DNA of 48,047 nt from Allobosea sp. 117 (GCF_000702305.1 NZ_JNLC01000005.1:1-48047), one strand, 5' to 3'. Numbered from the stretch's first letter, positions 26,586 to 36,714 are shown. The notes: a model not told the origin generated them from the sequence alone. A program made the numbers and translations.

Positions 26586-27362
26586 ATGCGCGAAGCAGGT
26601 GGCACCATGTCCTGGCATTTGTCGTTGGCGCATTGGGGCGCGTTCGAGGCGCGGGTGGCGGATGGGCGGGTGGAGGAGGTCCGCCCGTTTCGGCTGGATC
26701 CGCATCCCTCGCCGCTCATCCAGTCGATTCCTTCGGCGGTGCATTCGCCGGCCCGCATCACCCAGCCGATGGTCCGCGAGGGCTTCCTGCGGCGGCGTGG
26801 CGGCGATGCCGCCCGGCGGCGCGGCGGCGAGCCTTTCGTCCCGGTGTCGTGGGACGAAGCGCTGGCGCTGGTGGCGGACGAGATCGAACGCGTGCGCACC
26901 GCGTATGGCAATCAGGCCATCCTCGGCGGATCCTATGGCTGGTCGAGCGCGGGGCGCATCAACCATGCGCGCACGCTCGCACGCCGCTTCCTGTTCTCGG
27001 CCAGCGGCTGCGTCGACCAGGCGACGAATTACAGCTTCGGCGCCGCCTCTGTCCTGCTGCCGCATGTGGTCGGCGGCACGGAGGCGGTGTCAGGGCCAGT
27101 CAGCACCTGGCCGACCATCATCGGCAATACCGGGATCATGCTGCTGTTCGGCGGCATGAACGTGAAGAACTCCTTCGTGACCACCGGTGGCGCCGGCGCG
27201 CATGAATTTTCCGACTGGCTGCGGCGCGCCCGCGCGGCGGGAGTGGAGTTCATCAATATCAGCCCGATCGCCAGCGACGTGCCGGATTTCCTCGAGGCTC
27301 GCTGGCTGCCGATCCGCCCCGGCAGCGACACCGCGCTGATCCTGGCGCTGGCCCATACGCTC
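26586..27362 (+). pseudogene. Truncated DMSO/biotin-sulfoxide reductase-type molybdoenzyme
   Basis: About 259 residues of the N-terminal part of a molybdopterin guanine dinucleotide enzyme: SWHLSLAHWGAFEARV, then GGSYGWSSAGRINHARTLARRFLF, where the serine of the SYGWSS region is the expected molybdenum ligand, then the Mo-cofactor-binding stretch FGGMNVKNSF. Family members are about 750 residues, so two thirds are missing. The frame runs directly into an IS91-type transposase fragment at about 27362. Insertion or deletion has removed the 3' end, and the enzyme cannot be functional. Confidence 0.85.
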
Positions 27363-28078
27363 CTCTCACCTACCATCCCCACCTGCATTGCATCGTGCCG
27401 GGCGGTGGCGTCTCGCCCGACGGCACCCGCTGGATCTCGTGCAGGCCGGGCTTCTTTTTGCCCGTGCGCGTGCTGTCGCGCCTGTTTCGCCGCCGCTTTC
27501 TGGAGGAACTGCGAGTGGCCCATGATGCGGGTCGGCTGGGCTTCTTCGGCGATCTCGCCCACCTGGCAAAGCCTGATGCCTTCGTCCGCATGCTCGCCGA
27601 GGCTCGTCGCCGTCAATGGGTCGTCTACGCCAAGCCACCCTTCGGCGGGCCGGAGCAGGTGCTTGCCTATCTCGGCCGCTACACCCATCGCGTCGCCATC
27701 GCCAACTCCCGGCTGATCAGCATGGACGACGATCGCGTCGCGTTCCGCTGGCGAGATTATCGCCACAGCGGCAAGACGAAGGTCATGACGCTCGACGCCC
27801 ACGAGTTCATCCGTCGCTTCCTGCTGCATACGTTGCCGGACGGCTTCCATCGCATCCGCCACTACGGCTTCCTCGCCAATGGTCATCGCACAACCAGGCT
27901 CGAACTGTGCCGCAGGCTGCTGGCCAGACCGCGGCAGAACGCTCTCGAACCGGATGCCGAAAGCGTCGCTGTCGCCGCCGCGCATCGCTGCCCCTGTTGC
28001 GGAGGACCGATGATCACGCTCGCCATCTGGCGGTGCGGACAAGCGCCGCCGAGCCCTTTCTGGAGCGACACCTCATGA
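27362..28078 (+). pseudogene. IS91-family transposase, 5'-truncated
   Basis: About 238 residues of the rolling-circle transposase are present. The HUH motif HPHLHC is at the very start of the fragment, and the Y2 motif YLGRYTH follows with the typical context NSRLISMDDDRVAFRWRDYR and GFHRIRHYG. The N-terminal zinc-binding region (usually 120 or more residues) is missing, so the enzyme is dead. The left edge abuts the molybdoenzyme gene and the right edge leads to the Tn3-type element 172 bases later. IS91-type elements move by one-ended transposition and often leave such hybrid junctions. Confidence 0.85.
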
Positions 28079-28250
28079 TCGCGCCCGGCGCGTCCTCATC
28101 GCCATGCTCCGCATCCGTCGCCATGGGCGTCGGAACGCCAACTCCTGGCCCATCGCACAAGGGCGGAAGCAGCCAGGTTGGTGATGAGAGGCACAGCAAT
28201 CTGACCGACGGCACCGGCCATCAAAATTCCGCCCTCTATCGTGGCGTCCT

Positions 28251-28289
28251 GGGGTCGGAACAAGAGCAGTGCGAAATCGTACGCTAAGG
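28251..28289 (+). repeat. Tn3-type terminal inverted repeat, left
   Basis: The repeat begins GGGGTCGGAACAAGAGCAGT and matches the complement of 31419-31457 at 38 of 39 positions. Confidence 0.93.
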
Positions 28290-28306
28290 TCGAACAAAAT
28301 GAGAAC

Positions 28307-31282
28307 TCATGCGGCTCGCCGTAGTCCAGCCGAGAGCCTCAGCGACCGGAAACCCTCCAGTAGATGCTGCTCGCTATCCCAGGTGTAGATGCCTGTCAGA
28401 TTGATATGCTCCCAGCTCAGCGGGGAGATGTGCTTGAGCAGATGATCCGGAATCTCGCGACGCACGCTGCGCAAGTGGGAGACGGCTCGTTCGATATAGA
28501 CCGTATTCCAGTGTACGATCGCGCTGACGACGAGGTTGAGGCCGGACGCGCGGAAGGCTTGGCTTTCGAACGATCGGTCCCGGATCTCTCCGCGATCGTG
28601 GAAGAAGACGGCGCGCTTCAGCTTATGCGCTGCCTCGCCCTTGTTGAGGCCGGCCTGGCAGCGCCGGCGCAGCGCTGGACTCAAATACCATTCGATCATG
28701 AACAGCGATCGCTCGATCCGGCCAAGTTCCCGCAGCGCCTTTGCGAGCTGGCTTCCCTTCGAGGATACTGACAGCTTCTTCAGGATCGTGGACGGCACCA
28801 CGGCGCGCGTCGTGATCGACGCTGCCAGATGAAGCAGATCGTCCCAATGGTCGAGAATCAGAGTGGTGTCGATAGGTGCCCCGATGTGGTTCGACAGCGC
28901 CGAATATGCATCGCCTTTCTCGAATGTGTGGAATTTCCGGTCCTTGAGGTTGCGCAGCCGAGGCGCAAAGCGTTTGCCGATTAGGGCGAACAGTCCGAAG
29001 ACATGGTCGCTTGCACCGCCCGTATCGGTGAAGTGTTCCTGGATATCGAGGATCGTGTCCTGATCGAACAGCCCATCGAGCACATAGGCGGCCTCGTTTT
29101 CGGTTGGGCTGATGGGCAGGATGCTGAAGTAGCCATACTGATCTGACAGATGGCTGTAGAATTTGGAACCCGGCTCGCTGCCGTAATGCAAATTGATGTC
29201 GCCGCGCTTTGCGGCTCGGTCGCTCGCGCGGAAGAATTGGCCATCAGACGATGAGGTTGTTCCATTGCCCCAAAGTCGAGAATGCGGATGCCGGGTGTGT
29301 GCATCGGTGACACATGCTTGCGCTGCGCGATATGTCTCCGACCGGGCGTGGAATGTGCGCATCCAGCCGATCTGATGGGCGCTGATTCCTTTGGATGCGT
29401 TGGCCATTCGCTTCGGGCCAAGATTGGTTGCATCCGCTAGCACGCCAGCCAGCATGGCCGACACGTCCCTCGGAGCGTCACCCGTACGGACATGCGTGAA
29501 GTGATCGGCGAAGCCAGTCCAATCATGCACTTCCTTTAACAGGTCGGGCACGTCGACCATCGGATACATGTCGCTGATCTCCGCATTGAGTTCTTCGGCA
29601 GCGGCAGGGACCTCGCCGGCGGTTGGCGTGACGATCAAGGTCCCGGCTTCAAGACGAACACCCTCGAGCCTTCCCGACCGTGCCCTGTGCGCCAGGTGCT
29701 TCAGGTTGAAGTCGAGCATCTGACGCGCTTCGGTGAGCCAAGCCACGCCATCACCCTGAACGCCCAGTCCAAGGCGACCCTCATCCTTCATGGTGGTGAA
29801 TGTTGACCGCGGCATGAGATGCTCATCGATCGGACGGAAGGATCGGCTGCCATCGACCCAAATGTCTGCAGATCGCAGCCGGTCTCGCAAGGCCGCGAGC
29901 GTCGCAATCTCGTAGAGACGGCGATCAGGCCTTCCTCGTTCGAAGATGAGCCGACGATCAGCTTGGCTGAGGTGGGTGACCGGGACGCGATCCGGGAGTG
30001 TCCGACGGCTCTCGGCATGCAGGCGTTTCAGCAGCGAAATTGCTGCGAGAAGCGGATCGTGTCGCCGCGCGGATTGGAACGAGAAGGCCTGTAGGAACGC
30101 ACCGGCATATTTGTTGACGGCCCCATATTGCTCGGCCGCCAGGGCCAAAGGCGACGCCTCGTTGTCCTCGACCATCGACTCAAGTTCAGGCTTCATCCGC
30201 AGCAACCGGTGCCATCCGACTTCCTGATCGAGAACCTCCAATGCGTTCCGGCCATAGTCGTTCGCAGACTGCAGAGCGGTAATAGTGTCGAGGAACATGC
30301 GCAGCGCCTTGGCGGTGTCCGGCCTGCAGTCCATGTGTCGCTGTTTCTTGCGGTTATTGGCTTGCGAGAACTGTCGACCCATCAGTTTGATGAACATCGC
30401 GACAGCATCGTCGGTTAGCTTCTGGCCGAGCTTGATGACCTGCGCCACGATCAGAGCGTGACGGCGACTGGCATTGAAATCGTTGGCCAGCCATGCCGGC
30501 GTAGCGTTCCCCTCTCGGATCATCTGGTTCCACCGTCCGGACGATATGCGCATCTGCAGTTTCGGATCGATTTCCAGCGCCCGCAGGAAGGCAATTCGTT
30601 CGGTCAGACCAACCAGGTTCGACGCACCCGGCGCTTCTGGCGCCGAGCGCAGCCAATGAAAGCGCGTCTGACCGATCGACAAATCAACCTCCAACAGCCT
30701 GTCCAATGATTGGAGTGTATCGAGCGGTACGTCTTCGATCAGCGTTCTTTCCGCCCGACGGCGGGCTATAGCACGGCCGGCAAGGCCGATGCGTTCGATT
30801 GTATTGATCGCTGGCAGAAGAGATCCACGTTCACGCAATGTGGTAACAATAGAACCGGCTATCTCAGCACCGTCGTCGGACATTGCCGCCGCCTGAATTG
30901 CAGCCAATAGCGCGGCTCGACGATCTTGTGCCGTCGCGCTTCTCGTATCCAAATACGCCATGAGGCGCGCCGTGTGATCACGACGGGTTTCTTCACGGCG
31001 TGCATAGAGCGCAAATGCTTCTGGATCAGCGCCGATTTGGTCAGCAACATATCGAAGCATGGCACGGGGCGGAACCTCTTCCGCCCCCAGCACCCGGCCA
31101 GGGTATCGCATCAGACATAGCTGAACGGCGAAACCAAGCCGATTATGCTCACGCCTCCGCAATTCAATCTCCAGACGATCTGCCGATGACAACGAATAGT
31201 GCCGGATCAGGCTATCCTCGTCGGCTGGTATATTGAAAAGCGTCCGTCGATCATGAACTTTGAGAAGCTTCCGTTTTGCCAT
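28307..31282 (-). CDS. tnpA: Tn3-family transposase (TnpA)
   Basis: The product is 991 residues, the usual length. The N-terminal DUF4158-type domain (about 1-170, starting [19 protein letters not shown]) binds the inverted repeats. The C-terminal RNase H-like domain carries the expected acidic residues in [16 protein letters not shown] and GRIERSLF. The start at 31282 was chosen by similarity to the family N terminus; the frame is open further upstream to 31372. The stop lies 18 bases inside the left inverted repeat. It replicates the element by cointegrate formation and, without a resolvase, would need host recombination to finish. Confidence 0.93.
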   Translation of the reverse strand: MAKRKLLKVHDRRTLFNIPADEDSLIRHYSLSSADRLEIELRRREHNRLGFAVQLCLMRYPGRVLGAEEVPPRAMLRYVADQIGADPEAFALYARREETRRDHTARLMAYLDTRSATAQDRRAALLAAIQAAAMSDDGAEIAGSIVTTLRERGSLLPAINTIERIGLAGRAIARRRAERTLIEDVPLDTLQSLDRLLEVDLSIGQTRFHWLRSAPEAPGASNLVGLTERIAFLRALEIDPKLQMRISSGRWNQMIREGNATPAWLANDFNASRRHALIVAQVIKLGQKLTDDAVAMFIKLMGRQFSQANNRKKQRHMDCRPDTAKALRMFLDTITALQSANDYGRNALEVLDQEVGWHRLLRMKPELESMVEDNEASPLALAAEQYGAVNKYAGAFLQAFSFQSARRHDPLLAAISLLKRLHAESRRTLPDRVPVTHLSQADRRLIFERGRPDRRLYEIATLAALRDRLRSADIWVDGSRSFRPIDEHLMPRSTFTTMKDEGRLGLGVQGDGVAWLTEARQMLDFNLKHLAHRARSGRLEGVRLEAGTLIVTPTAGEVPAAAEELNAEISDMYPMVDVPDLLKEVHDWTGFADHFTHVRTGDAPRDVSAMLAGVLADATNLGPKRMANASKGISAHQIGWMRTFHARSETYRAAQACVTDAHTRHPHSRLWGNGTTSSSDGQFFRASDRAAKRGDINLHYGSEPGSKFYSHLSDQYGYFSILPISPTENEAAYVLDGLFDQDTILDIQEHFTDTGGASDHVFGLFALIGKRFAPRLRNLKDRKFHTFEKGDAYSALSNHIGAPIDTTLILDHWDDLLHLAASITTRAVVPSTILKKLSVSSKGSQLAKALRELGRIERSLFMIEWYLSPALRRRCQAGLNKGEAAHKLKRAVFFHDRGEIRDRSFESQAFRASGLNLVVSAIVHWNTVYIERAVSHLRSVRREIPDHLLKHISPLSWEHINLTGIYTWDSEQHLLEGFRSLRLSAGLRRAA

Positions 31283-31418
31283 TGCCCTACTCCCAAGGAC
31301 TAATCTGGCGGGAGCGTTGTCGAGTCGGACGTACGAAGGAACCAAAACCGGTGCCAGACGGTGCCAATCCACAGAGATCGGAGCCCCCGAGATCCGACAT
31401 GGTTCATGTTCCGTTCGC

Positions 31419-31457
31419 CCTTAGCGTACGATTTCGCACTGCTCTTGTTCTGACCCC
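31419..31457 (-). repeat. Tn3-type terminal inverted repeat, right
   Basis: Exact complement of the left end except for one base. Just outside it begins the region shared with the quinone oxidoreductase gene. Confidence 0.93.
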
Positions 31458-31663
31458 AGCATGTCAGGTGTTGTGGGTGTGGAGTCTGGATTGTCGAGTC
31501 GGACGGCCGAGAAATCGTGCGAACCGGACATCGCGCGCCGGGCGGCCGCGGTGCCACGATATTCGCCCGAAGGCGGGTGGTCGCGGAGCCCTTGCCGGAG
31601 ACGGTTGCGGTCGGCGCGATCGACGCCGGCCTGAAGGGGCAAGGCGCGGCTTTGGGATTGACG

Positions 31664-32680
31664 TCATTTTACCGCCAGGACGATCTTGCCTTGAATGTGC
31701 CCCTTGGCAGCTCGCTCGTGCGCAAGCCGCGCGTCGGCAAGGGCATAGGTGCTATCGAGGACGACCCGGATCGTGCCTGCAGCAAGCAAGCTTCCAATCT
31801 CCGCCAGCTGCGCGCCACTCGACCGGACCTGAGTCGCCGAGACCCTGACGCCCAGCTTTTTCGCATCCTCCGCGCCGGTGAAGCCAAGAGGAAAGACAGG
31901 AAACAGTGCGCCGCCCGGCTTCAGCGTGCGCAAAAACCGTCCGGTGCCGGGTCCGCCCACGGCGTCGACCACAAGATCGACGTCATGCGCCACGTCCTCG
32001 GGAGGCGTCTTGGTGTAGTCGATGAACGCGTCGGCGCCGAGATCGCGCAGAAGCGCCTCGTGCTTGCCCGACGCCACGGCGATAACATGGGCGCCTTTCA
32101 GCTTGGCGATCTGCACCGCGAAATGTCCGACGCCGCCAGCCGCTCCATTGACGAGAACGGTCTTGCCTTCCAACGGTACCGGCACATGCGGATACGGTTG
32201 TAGCGGGTTGGGCGCGTCGTGCCCCAGATCGACCAGAAACTGCCACGCGGTGAGCAGCGACATTCGCGCCCCCGCGGCGTGCGCATGGTCGATCCCGGCC
32301 GGCTTGATCGCGACTTCGGAAGCCGGCACGCTGACATACTCGGCGTAAGCCCTGCTGTCGCCAGCGAGGCCAGAGGGAAATCGGACCATCGAATAGACCT
32401 CGTCACCCACGGAGAAACCTTCGACATCGCCGGCCACGGCCTCGACGACGCCGGAGATGTCGGTCCCGAGGATGAGCGGGAACGACACCCGCGGCTGCCA
32501 TTCGGGCGGAAGCATCTTGTAGCCCTCACGCAGATACCAGTCGGGTGGATTGAGGCCGACGGCGTGAACCCGGACCAGCACTTCGCCTGGCTTCAACTCA
32601 GGCTTCGGGGCATCCTCATAGACCAGCACCTCGGGACCGCCGAACGCGTGCTGCCGGATCGCCTTTATTGTATCGCTCAT
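31664..32680 (-). CDS. Zinc-free NADPH:quinone oxidoreductase-like protein (MDR superfamily)
   Basis: The product is 338 residues. A GroES-like N-terminal domain (about 1-130, [25 protein letters not shown]) precedes the nucleotide-binding Rossmann domain with [16 protein letters not shown] and [19 protein letters not shown]. The catalytic zinc ligands of true alcohol dehydrogenases are absent, as in QOR/Zta1-type enzymes that reduce quinones or enones. AAGGAG places the ATG at 32680 at good distance; an ATG 3 bases earlier is possible. It is divergent from a broken LysR gene that would have been its regulator. Confidence 0.88.
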   Translation of the reverse strand: MSDTIKAIRQHAFGGPEVLVYEDAPKPELKPGEVLVRVHAVGLNPPDWYLREGYKMLPPEWQPRVSFPLILGTDISGVVEAVAGDVEGFSVGDEVYSMVRFPSGLAGDSRAYAEYVSVPASEVAIKPAGIDHAHAAGARMSLLTAWQFLVDLGHDAPNPLQPYPHVPVPLEGKTVLVNGAAGGVGHFAVQIAKLKGAHVIAVASGKHEALLRDLGADAFIDYTKTPPEDVAHDVDLVVDAVGGPGTGRFLRTLKPGGALFPVFPLGFTGAEDAKKLGVRVSATQVRSSGAQLAEIGSLLAAGTIRVVLDSTYALADARLAHERAAKGHIQGKIVLAVK

Positions 32681-32772
32681 CATGATCTCCTTTCGCCGTT
32701 CGGTGCTCAGACATCGATATAATTCCAGTCCCGGCATTGAAAATCTGCTCCAATGGCGCTTCAATAGTGCCA

Positions 32773-33238
32773 TGAAGGAACAAATGCTTTTGGAGCGGTT
32801 GACCGGCCTCATCGCATTCGCGCGCACCGGCTCGACGGGCAGCTTCACCGCCGCTGCGCGCTCCCTGTCGATCTCCCCCTCGGCCGTCAGCAAGAGCATC
32901 TAACGTCTTGAGCGGCATCTGGGGGTTGCGCTCTTCACCCGCACGACCCGGTCGCTGGCGCTCACGGCGGAGGGTCGCGATCTGCATGAGCGAGCGCTGC
33001 GGCTGCTGGGCGAGGCGGAAGCGATCGAGCAGGCGGCGATGAGCGCGCGTTCGGAACCGTCTGGCACCTTGCGGGTGGCGGCGTCACTGCCGATCGGACT
33101 GCATGTGATCGCGCCCGCTCTGCCTGCGTTCCGAAAGCGTCATCCCAACGTGACGGTCGATCTCAGACTGACTGACAGGATTGTGGACATCATTGAGGAC
33201 CGGCTGGCGGCGGCGCCACTATCGTGTTTGTGGGGTTA
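32773..33238 (+). pseudogene. LysR-type regulator, broken
   Basis: The start [32 protein letters not shown] is a typical LysR helix-turn-helix. It is stopped by TAA at 32901-32903, inside the recognition helix region ([27 protein letters not shown]), and the same frame goes on through the linker and early effector domain to 33238. The rest of the effector domain is missing or scrambled. It is divergent from the quinone oxidoreductase gene, the usual position of a cognate regulator, so that gene has probably lost its control. Confidence 0.88.
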
Positions 33239-33520
33239 AAGGCAAACGATCTTCAGACGCTCAACCTGTCGTGCATCTCTGACGATGCGCAGGGTGAGCG
33301 GCTGGAAATCCTCTGGGATGCCGAATCGGTGCCGTCGTGCTCGATGAGGATGGATGGCGGAATCCCCACGCAATACGGCGCCGGTGTCGGCTTCGCCGTG
33401 CCCGACCGGCGCGCCGAGATGTCGCACCGGATCGGCCTGTCCGACCTGCTGAAACCGGCGGCGCGAAGCTGACATCTCCGTCACGGTGGACGCACGCGTT
33501 CCTCCCGCCTATGTCGCCCG
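33239..33520. other. Remnant sequence between LysR pseudogene and htpG
   Basis: An 82-codon frame (33224-33472, plus strand) reads through here. It does not resemble the end of a LysR protein and has no clear ribosome binding site. Probably decayed sequence at an insertion boundary. Confidence 0.35.
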
Positions 33521-35395
33521 TCAGCCGAGGCTGCGGGCAATCAGCCGGCTCAGCCTTTCCGAGAACGCCTTCGCATCACTCGGGCGATCGCCGTCGAGCA
33601 CGCGCGCGGTGTCGAGCAGCAGGTGCGCAACATCCGCGCGCACCGCGTCGTCGCCGTTGCCGGCAAGGCCCACGATCATCGCATGCTTCGGATTCAGCTC
33701 CAGGATCGGCTTCGCCGCGCTGCCCAGTCGCCCGGAAGCGGCGAGGAGGCGCTCGAACTGCCGGTCCGGGCCGCTCTCGGCGGCGACAAGGCAGACGGCG
33801 CTGTCGGTGAGGCGGTCGGAGGCACGCACATCCGCGATCTCCTCGCCGAGCACATCCTTCATCACGGCGATGAGCGCCTGCACCTCCACGCTCGCGTCCG
33901 CTGGAGGCTGCGCGCCGGCGTCGAGCAGCGGGATCAGCCCGAGATCGGCCGCCCCCTGCGTGATGGACTTGAACGGCTTGCCTTCGTAATCGAGTCCGCT
34001 CGAGGTCCAGAAGCTGTCGACCGGATCGGCGAGCAGCAGCACCTCGATGCCGCGGGCTCGGAAGCCTTCCAGATGCGGAGAGTTGGCGATGCGGGCGGCA
34101 TCATCGCCGACGATGTAGTAGATCGCCGTCTGGTTCTCCCTCAACGCCGCGGCATAGTCCTTCAGGCTGCGCCAGCCCTCGCCTGAGGCCGTCGACTTGA
34201 AGCGGGCGAGGCCGAGCAGTTGCTCGCGGCGCTCGAAGTCCTCATAAAGGCCTTCCTTGATGACGGCGCCGAAATTCTCCCAGATCTTGCCGAAACCCTC
34301 GGCGTCCTGCTCGGCCAGCCTCACCAGCTCGGAAAGGACGCGGTTGCTGACGCCCTTGCGGATCGCGCCGAGCAGCGGACTGTCCTGGATCATCTCGCGC
34401 GAGACGTTGAGCGGCAGGTCGGCACTGTCGACGATGCCGCGCATGAATCGCAGATAGCGCGGCAGGATCTCCGCGTCGTCGGTGATGAAGACGCGTTTCA
34501 CATAGAGCTTGATGCGGCCCTTGCGGTCGGCGTCGAACAGGTCGAACGGCCGCGCGCCCGGCACGAACAGCAGGCCGGTATATTCGTGGCGGCCCTCGGC
34601 GCGGAAATGGATGGTGGCGGCCGGCTCGTCATACTGGCCGGCGACGCTGCGGTAGAAGTCGGTGTAGTCCTGCGCCGCGATGTCGCTCTTCGATTTGGTC
34701 CACAGCGCGGCGCCGTCCGAGAGCGGCTTCGCCTCCTCGCCCGGCTTCTCGATGAAGGTGATCGGTACCGGCACATGGCCGGACTGCTCCTTGACGATGC
34801 GCTCCAGCGTCCAGCGCTCGGCATAGGATTTGGCGTCCTCCATCAGGTGAAGGGTGACGCGGGTGCCGCGCGCCGGCGCCGCGTCGAGCGCGGCGGGGGC
34901 GACGGAGAACGTGCCCTTGCCGTCGGACGCCCAGAGCCACGCCTCCTCACTGCCGGCGCGACGGCTGATTACCTCGACCTTCGACGCCACCATGAAGGCG
35001 GAATAGAAGCCGACCCCGAACTGGCCGATCAGCTGCGCGCCTTCTTTCCCTTCCGCGCCGGCGATGCGGTCCATGAAGCTGCGCGTGCCGGAGCGGGCGA
35101 TGGTGCCGAGCGCTTCGATCAGCTCATCATGGCTCATGCCGATGCCGTTATCGGCGATGGCGAGCGTGCCCGCCTCCGGATCGGCGGAAATGGTGATGGC
35201 GAGCTTGGGGTCGTCGCCGAGCAACTGAGGCGCCGCGATCGCCTCGTAGCGCAGCTTCTCGCAGGCGTCCGCCGCGTTGGAGATCAACTCCCGCAGGAAT
35301 ACGTCCCGGTCGGAATAGACCGAGTGCACCATCATGTGCAGCAGGCGGGAAACATCGGCTTCGAAGGGGCGGCTCTCGGAGGTCTCGATCGTCAT
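33521..35395 (-). CDS. htpG: HtpG, Hsp90-family chaperone
   Basis: The product is 624 residues, full length for bacterial Hsp90. The N-terminal ATPase domain has FLRELISNAADACEKLRYEA, the DNGIGM loop and GQFGVGFYSAFMV; the middle domain has the catalytic loop region (YVKRVFITDDAEILPRYLRFMRGIVDSADLPLNVSREMIQ); the C-terminal dimerisation domain is complete. It remodels late folding intermediates in the cytoplasm. It is the leftmost gene of the stress island, on the same strand as the neighbouring hsp20 unit. No strong ribosome binding site precedes the ATG. A chromosomal copy is probably also present in the host. Confidence 0.96.
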   Translation of the reverse strand: MTIETSESRPFEADVSRLLHMMVHSVYSDRDVFLRELISNAADACEKLRYEAIAAPQLLGDDPKLAITISADPEAGTLAIADNGIGMSHDELIEALGTIARSGTRSFMDRIAGAEGKEGAQLIGQFGVGFYSAFMVASKVEVISRRAGSEEAWLWASDGKGTFSVAPAALDAAPARGTRVTLHLMEDAKSYAERWTLERIVKEQSGHVPVPITFIEKPGEEAKPLSDGAALWTKSKSDIAAQDYTDFYRSVAGQYDEPAATIHFRAEGRHEYTGLLFVPGARPFDLFDADRKGRIKLYVKRVFITDDAEILPRYLRFMRGIVDSADLPLNVSREMIQDSPLLGAIRKGVSNRVLSELVRLAEQDAEGFGKIWENFGAVIKEGLYEDFERREQLLGLARFKSTASGEGWRSLKDYAAALRENQTAIYYIVGDDAARIANSPHLEGFRARGIEVLLLADPVDSFWTSSGLDYEGKPFKSITQGAADLGLIPLLDAGAQPPADASVEVQALIAVMKDVLGEEIADVRASDRLTDSAVCLVAAESGPDRQFERLLAASGRLGSAAKPILELNPKHAMIVGLAGNGDDAVRADVAHLLLDTARVLDGDRPSDAKAFSERLSRLIARSLG

Positions 35396-35542
35396 TGGGA
35401 TAGGTCATGCAGTTGAAAGCTGGACGCGTGACATGACAAGAACGGCGGGCGGTTGCAAGACGCGCGCAACGCCGGCAATGAACAGCCCGCGGCCGGGCAC
35501 GGGCTCCATCCATAGCGAGCTGCGGTCCGGCATGCTCTGATC

Positions 35543-35869
35543 TCACATGCCAGCAGCACAGCTCGCGTCAGAGGTTTGGCGGGAGCTTCGGCCCTGCGAT
35601 ATCTGCGGAAGATCGGTCAACTCGTCCAAAGCTTGCAGCGCCTCAAATATGTCGGAGAGGACCAGGATCTCGCCTACCTCTGGGCGGCGAAGGTCCGGCC
35701 GGTTCGGTACGGCATGCCGGTCCGAGGCCCATGAAGCAAGGAGTGCACGCTTTGACTCGGCGCTCATCGTCGGATCGGCCAGAACCTCTCCCGGCGACCG
35801 CGGTTCGCCCCATGGGACACCAGGCGGAAGAACCCCGGCGCCTGCATTCACTTCGTGCAACATCTCCAA
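35543..35869 (-). CDS. Small hypothetical protein following hsp20
   Basis: The product is 108 residues, soluble, with a mid-region EVLADPTMSAESKRALLASWASDRHAVPNRPDLRRP followed by LVLSDIFEALQALDEL. The pattern (short helix, ESKRALLASWASD) recurs in small proteins that I associate with rhizobial stress operons, but no function is known. It starts 68 bases after the hsp20 stop on the same strand and is probably cotranscribed. GGAGG lies about 7 bases upstream of the ATG at 35869. Confidence 0.65.
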   Translation of the reverse strand: MEMLHEVNAGAGVLPPGVPWGEPRSPGEVLADPTMSAESKRALLASWASDRHAVPNRPDLRRPEVGEILVLSDIFEALQALDELTDLPQISQGRSSRQTSDASCAAGM

Positions 35870-35937
35870 TCCTCCACAGCCCCCGTCTCCCGCCGAAGTG
35901 TCGGGAGACGGGACACAGCCTTTTCTTGCGGGAAAGA

Positions 35938-36405
35938 TCAGGCCGCCTTGGCCTGCTCGATCTGCTTGACGTTGCTCTCGGCCGGCTGGCCTGCGGAAAC
36001 GATCTCGATGCGGCGCGGCTTCAGCCGTTCCGGCACCTCGCGCGCGAGTTCGACCGACAGCAGGCCGTCCTGAAGCGTCGCTCCGGACACCTTCACATAG
36101 TCGGCGAGATTGAAGGTCTGCGTGAAATCGCGGAAGGCGATGCCCTTGTGCAGCATCTGGCGGTCGTTTGCGTCCGCGGTCTTCCTGCCCGTGACGACCA
36201 GCTTATTGGCCTGCTGCGTGAGCTCGACCTCGTCGGGACGGAAGCCGGCAACGGCCATGGTGATCCGGTAGGCGTTCTCGCCGGTCTTCTCGATATTGTA
36301 GGGCGGCCAGTCCGGACGCGGCGCCGCAGCAGCATCGATGAGATCGAACAGCCGGTCGAAGCCGACGGTGGAACGATAAAGGGGAGCAAAGTCGAAGGTT
36401 CTCAT
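35938..36405 (-). CDS. Small heat-shock protein Hsp20 (copy 1)
   Basis: The product is 155 residues. It begins MRTFDFAPLYRSTVGFDRLFDLID and has an alpha-crystallin domain at about 35-135 (NIEKTGENAYRITMAVAGF, then FNLADYVKVSGATLQDGLLSVELAREVPE), the class A layout of IbpA-like holdases that bind unfolding proteins. The start at 36405 has GGAGG 7 bases upstream. An RpoH-type promoter lies at 36501-36529, and the leader ends in a ROSE-type hairpin. It is a paralogue of the gene at 45478-45960. It is divergent from groES. Confidence 0.93.
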   Translation of the reverse strand: MRTFDFAPLYRSTVGFDRLFDLIDAAAAPRPDWPPYNIEKTGENAYRITMAVAGFRPDEVELTQQANKLVVTGRKTADANDRQMLHKGIAFRDFTQTFNLADYVKVSGATLQDGLLSVELAREVPERLKPRRIEIVSAGQPAESNVKQIEQAKAA

Positions 36406-36412
36406 AGCCACA

Positions 36413-36427
36413 TCCTCCACTGAGCAA
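36413..36427 (-). promoter_or_regulatory. ROSE-type RNA thermometer hairpin before hsp20 copy 1
   Basis: On the mRNA UUGCUC (36427-36422) can pair with GAGGA (36417-36413) in the ribosome binding site, with the first G after UU bulged out and a loop of AGUG. U(U/C)GCU opposite AGGA with a bulged G is the signature of ROSE elements, which melt on heating and release translation of hsp20 genes in rhizobia. Only the final hairpin was traced; upstream stems were not modelled. Confidence 0.7.
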
Positions 36428-36500
36428 CATGGGCACAAGCCGCTCACGCCTGCCGGCGCGAGCTCTTCTGACCGGTCCTTTCAGGCCCCGGCGACAAGCG

Positions 36501-36529
36501 ATCTGGGGAGCGAAAAAATCTCGTTCAAG
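36501..36529 (-). promoter_or_regulatory. RpoH-type promoter for hsp20 copy 1
   Basis: CTTGAA and CCCCAGAT on the minus strand, with 17 bases between CTTG and the -10 box, match the heat-shock sigma factor consensus. The leader to the ATG is about 95 bases, long enough for the thermometer. Confidence 0.7.
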
Positions 36530-36602
36530 AGGGACCCTGAAAATTTCTCGGCCATCTCTCGCCAGTCACCCCGATTCGATATTCGCTATTGTTTTCAGCT
36601 CA

Positions 36603-36629
36603 TTGGCACTCACGATCGCCGACTGACAA
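36603..36629. promoter_or_regulatory. Degenerate CIRCE-like element upstream of groES
   Basis: TTGGCACTC, nine bases, then GACTGACAA. The left arm differs from the HrcA-bound CIRCE arm TTAGCACTC at one position and the right arm matches only five or six of nine. It lies just upstream of the groES promoter, the standard place, but HrcA control may have been lost. Confidence 0.4.
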
Positions 36630-36646
36630 AAATTTTCGCGTACCCT

Positions 36647-36675
36647 CTTGAACGAGAAACGCAGCCTTCCTAGCT
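36647..36675 (+). promoter_or_regulatory. RpoH-type promoter for groES-groEL
   Basis: CTTGAA (36647-36652) and CCTAGCT (36669-36675), with 18 bases after CTTG. The stretch CCCTCTTGAACGAGA is shared with the divergent hsp20 promoter, so both units should respond to the same sigma factor. Confidence 0.65.
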
Positions 36676-36714
36676 CGATGTCCGCTCGTGCGCCCAGGCG
36701 CCGAGTTCATGACA

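Larger units (their letters stand above)
28251..31457. mobile_element. Tn3-family insertion element without resolvase (3.2 kb)
   Basis: The element is bounded by 39-bp terminal inverted repeats that begin GGGGTC and differ at one position (28251-28289 and 31419-31457). It holds a full-length transposase and nothing else: no resolvase and no res site were seen. This layout is like IS1071-type Tn3 relatives. The 5 bases outside each end differ (GTCCT and AGCAT), so there is no target duplication, which suggests a later deletion or recombination at one end. Confidence 0.9.

Noticed and set aside
33224..33472. C-terminal half of the LysR regulator
   Set aside because: The frame is offset and its sequence does not look like a LysR effector domain.
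35396..35520. RpoH promoter for htpG
   Set aside because: CTTG boxes occur at about 35454 and 35440 on the minus strand, but no matching -10 box was found at the right spacing.
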